NCBI GenBank assembly: GCA_031267635.1
Contig: JAIRYX010000263.1
Location: forward strand, 1-5,521
Direction of reading: 5' to 3'
Origin: Planctomycetaceae bacterium
GTDB lineage: Bacteria > Planctomycetota > Planctomycetia > Pirellulales > Thermoguttaceae
Length of the DNA: 5,521 nucleotides
In this document: piece after piece, positions 5,459 to 5,521 of the stretch
How the letters are laid out: the number at the start of each line of letters is the position of its first letter
How positions within the stretch are numbered: the stretch's first letter is position 1
Notes under the pieces: generated by a model
Told to the model about the DNA's origin: nothing
The model's database searches: none
The model's input: the letters and a program-made list of their open reading frames with translations, nothing else
Program-made: the position numbers and the translations under genes

Positions 5459-5521
5459 ATGACCAGTCCGACAACGATTTTGTGCATCAATTCCGTCTTT
5501 GAAAAACGAATTCCCTTTCTC

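Noticed and set aside
5363..5521. Minus-strand frame open at the right edge, 52 codons
   Set aside because: It could be the end of an upstream gene, but it runs through the nested hairpin, two other minus frames are also open at the edge, and the residues show no recognisable family.

Overview
This window looks like part of a bacterial chromosome, most probably from an AT-rich member of the Planctomycetota. That assignment is an inference from three protein styles common in that phylum. The first is a lipoprotein with a Pro/Gln/Glu-rich linker and about 14 leucine-rich repeats of the 'L..L.L....ITD.G...L' type. The second is a GT39-like polytopic membrane protein with the 'RVNPPLVR' and 'SYFNELIGGP...SNVDWGQD' signatures. 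The third is an exported protein of unknown function whose order of motifs ends in 'FTPAKMEVPAGTFV'. No rRNA, tRNA, CRISPR array or intact insertion sequence is visible.

Layout: every convincing gene is on the minus strand. Read in the direction of transcription from the right edge, the order is: a possible terminator hairpin of an upstream gene (5416-5458); an exported, C-terminally anchored protein (4263-5339); a 59-base gap with a 9-bp inverted repeat; a GT39-like glycosyltransferase (2458-4203); a 143-base gap; and an LRR lipoprotein (860-2314), the only gene with a clear Shine-Dalgarno. The three products are all predicted to be in or outside the membrane, so the cluster looks devoted to the cell envelope. 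Whether they share a transcript or a function cannot be decided here.

The remaining left part (113-859) is noncoding and is the most unusual part of the window. It carries two diverged copies, in opposite orientation, of a sequence about 130 nt long (218-346 and 576-711). Between them lies an imperfect palindrome of about 100 bp (455-557) made of 'CACAAAGGCACAAAGAA'-type units that can pair in two registers. Immediately beyond the second copy, a short stem followed by a T-run could end a plus-strand transcript (713-749).

At the left edge a further minus-strand gene begins at 112 and runs out of the window. Only 37 codons are present, but they encode a plausible signal or anchor sequence, and a very good sigma-70-like promoter (TGGACA, 17 bp, TATAAT) lies at the right distance upstream.

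There is no clear evidence for a defence system or a new biosynthetic pathway. The items most worth following up are the inverted noncoding repeat region and the unrecognised exported protein next to the glycosyltransferase.
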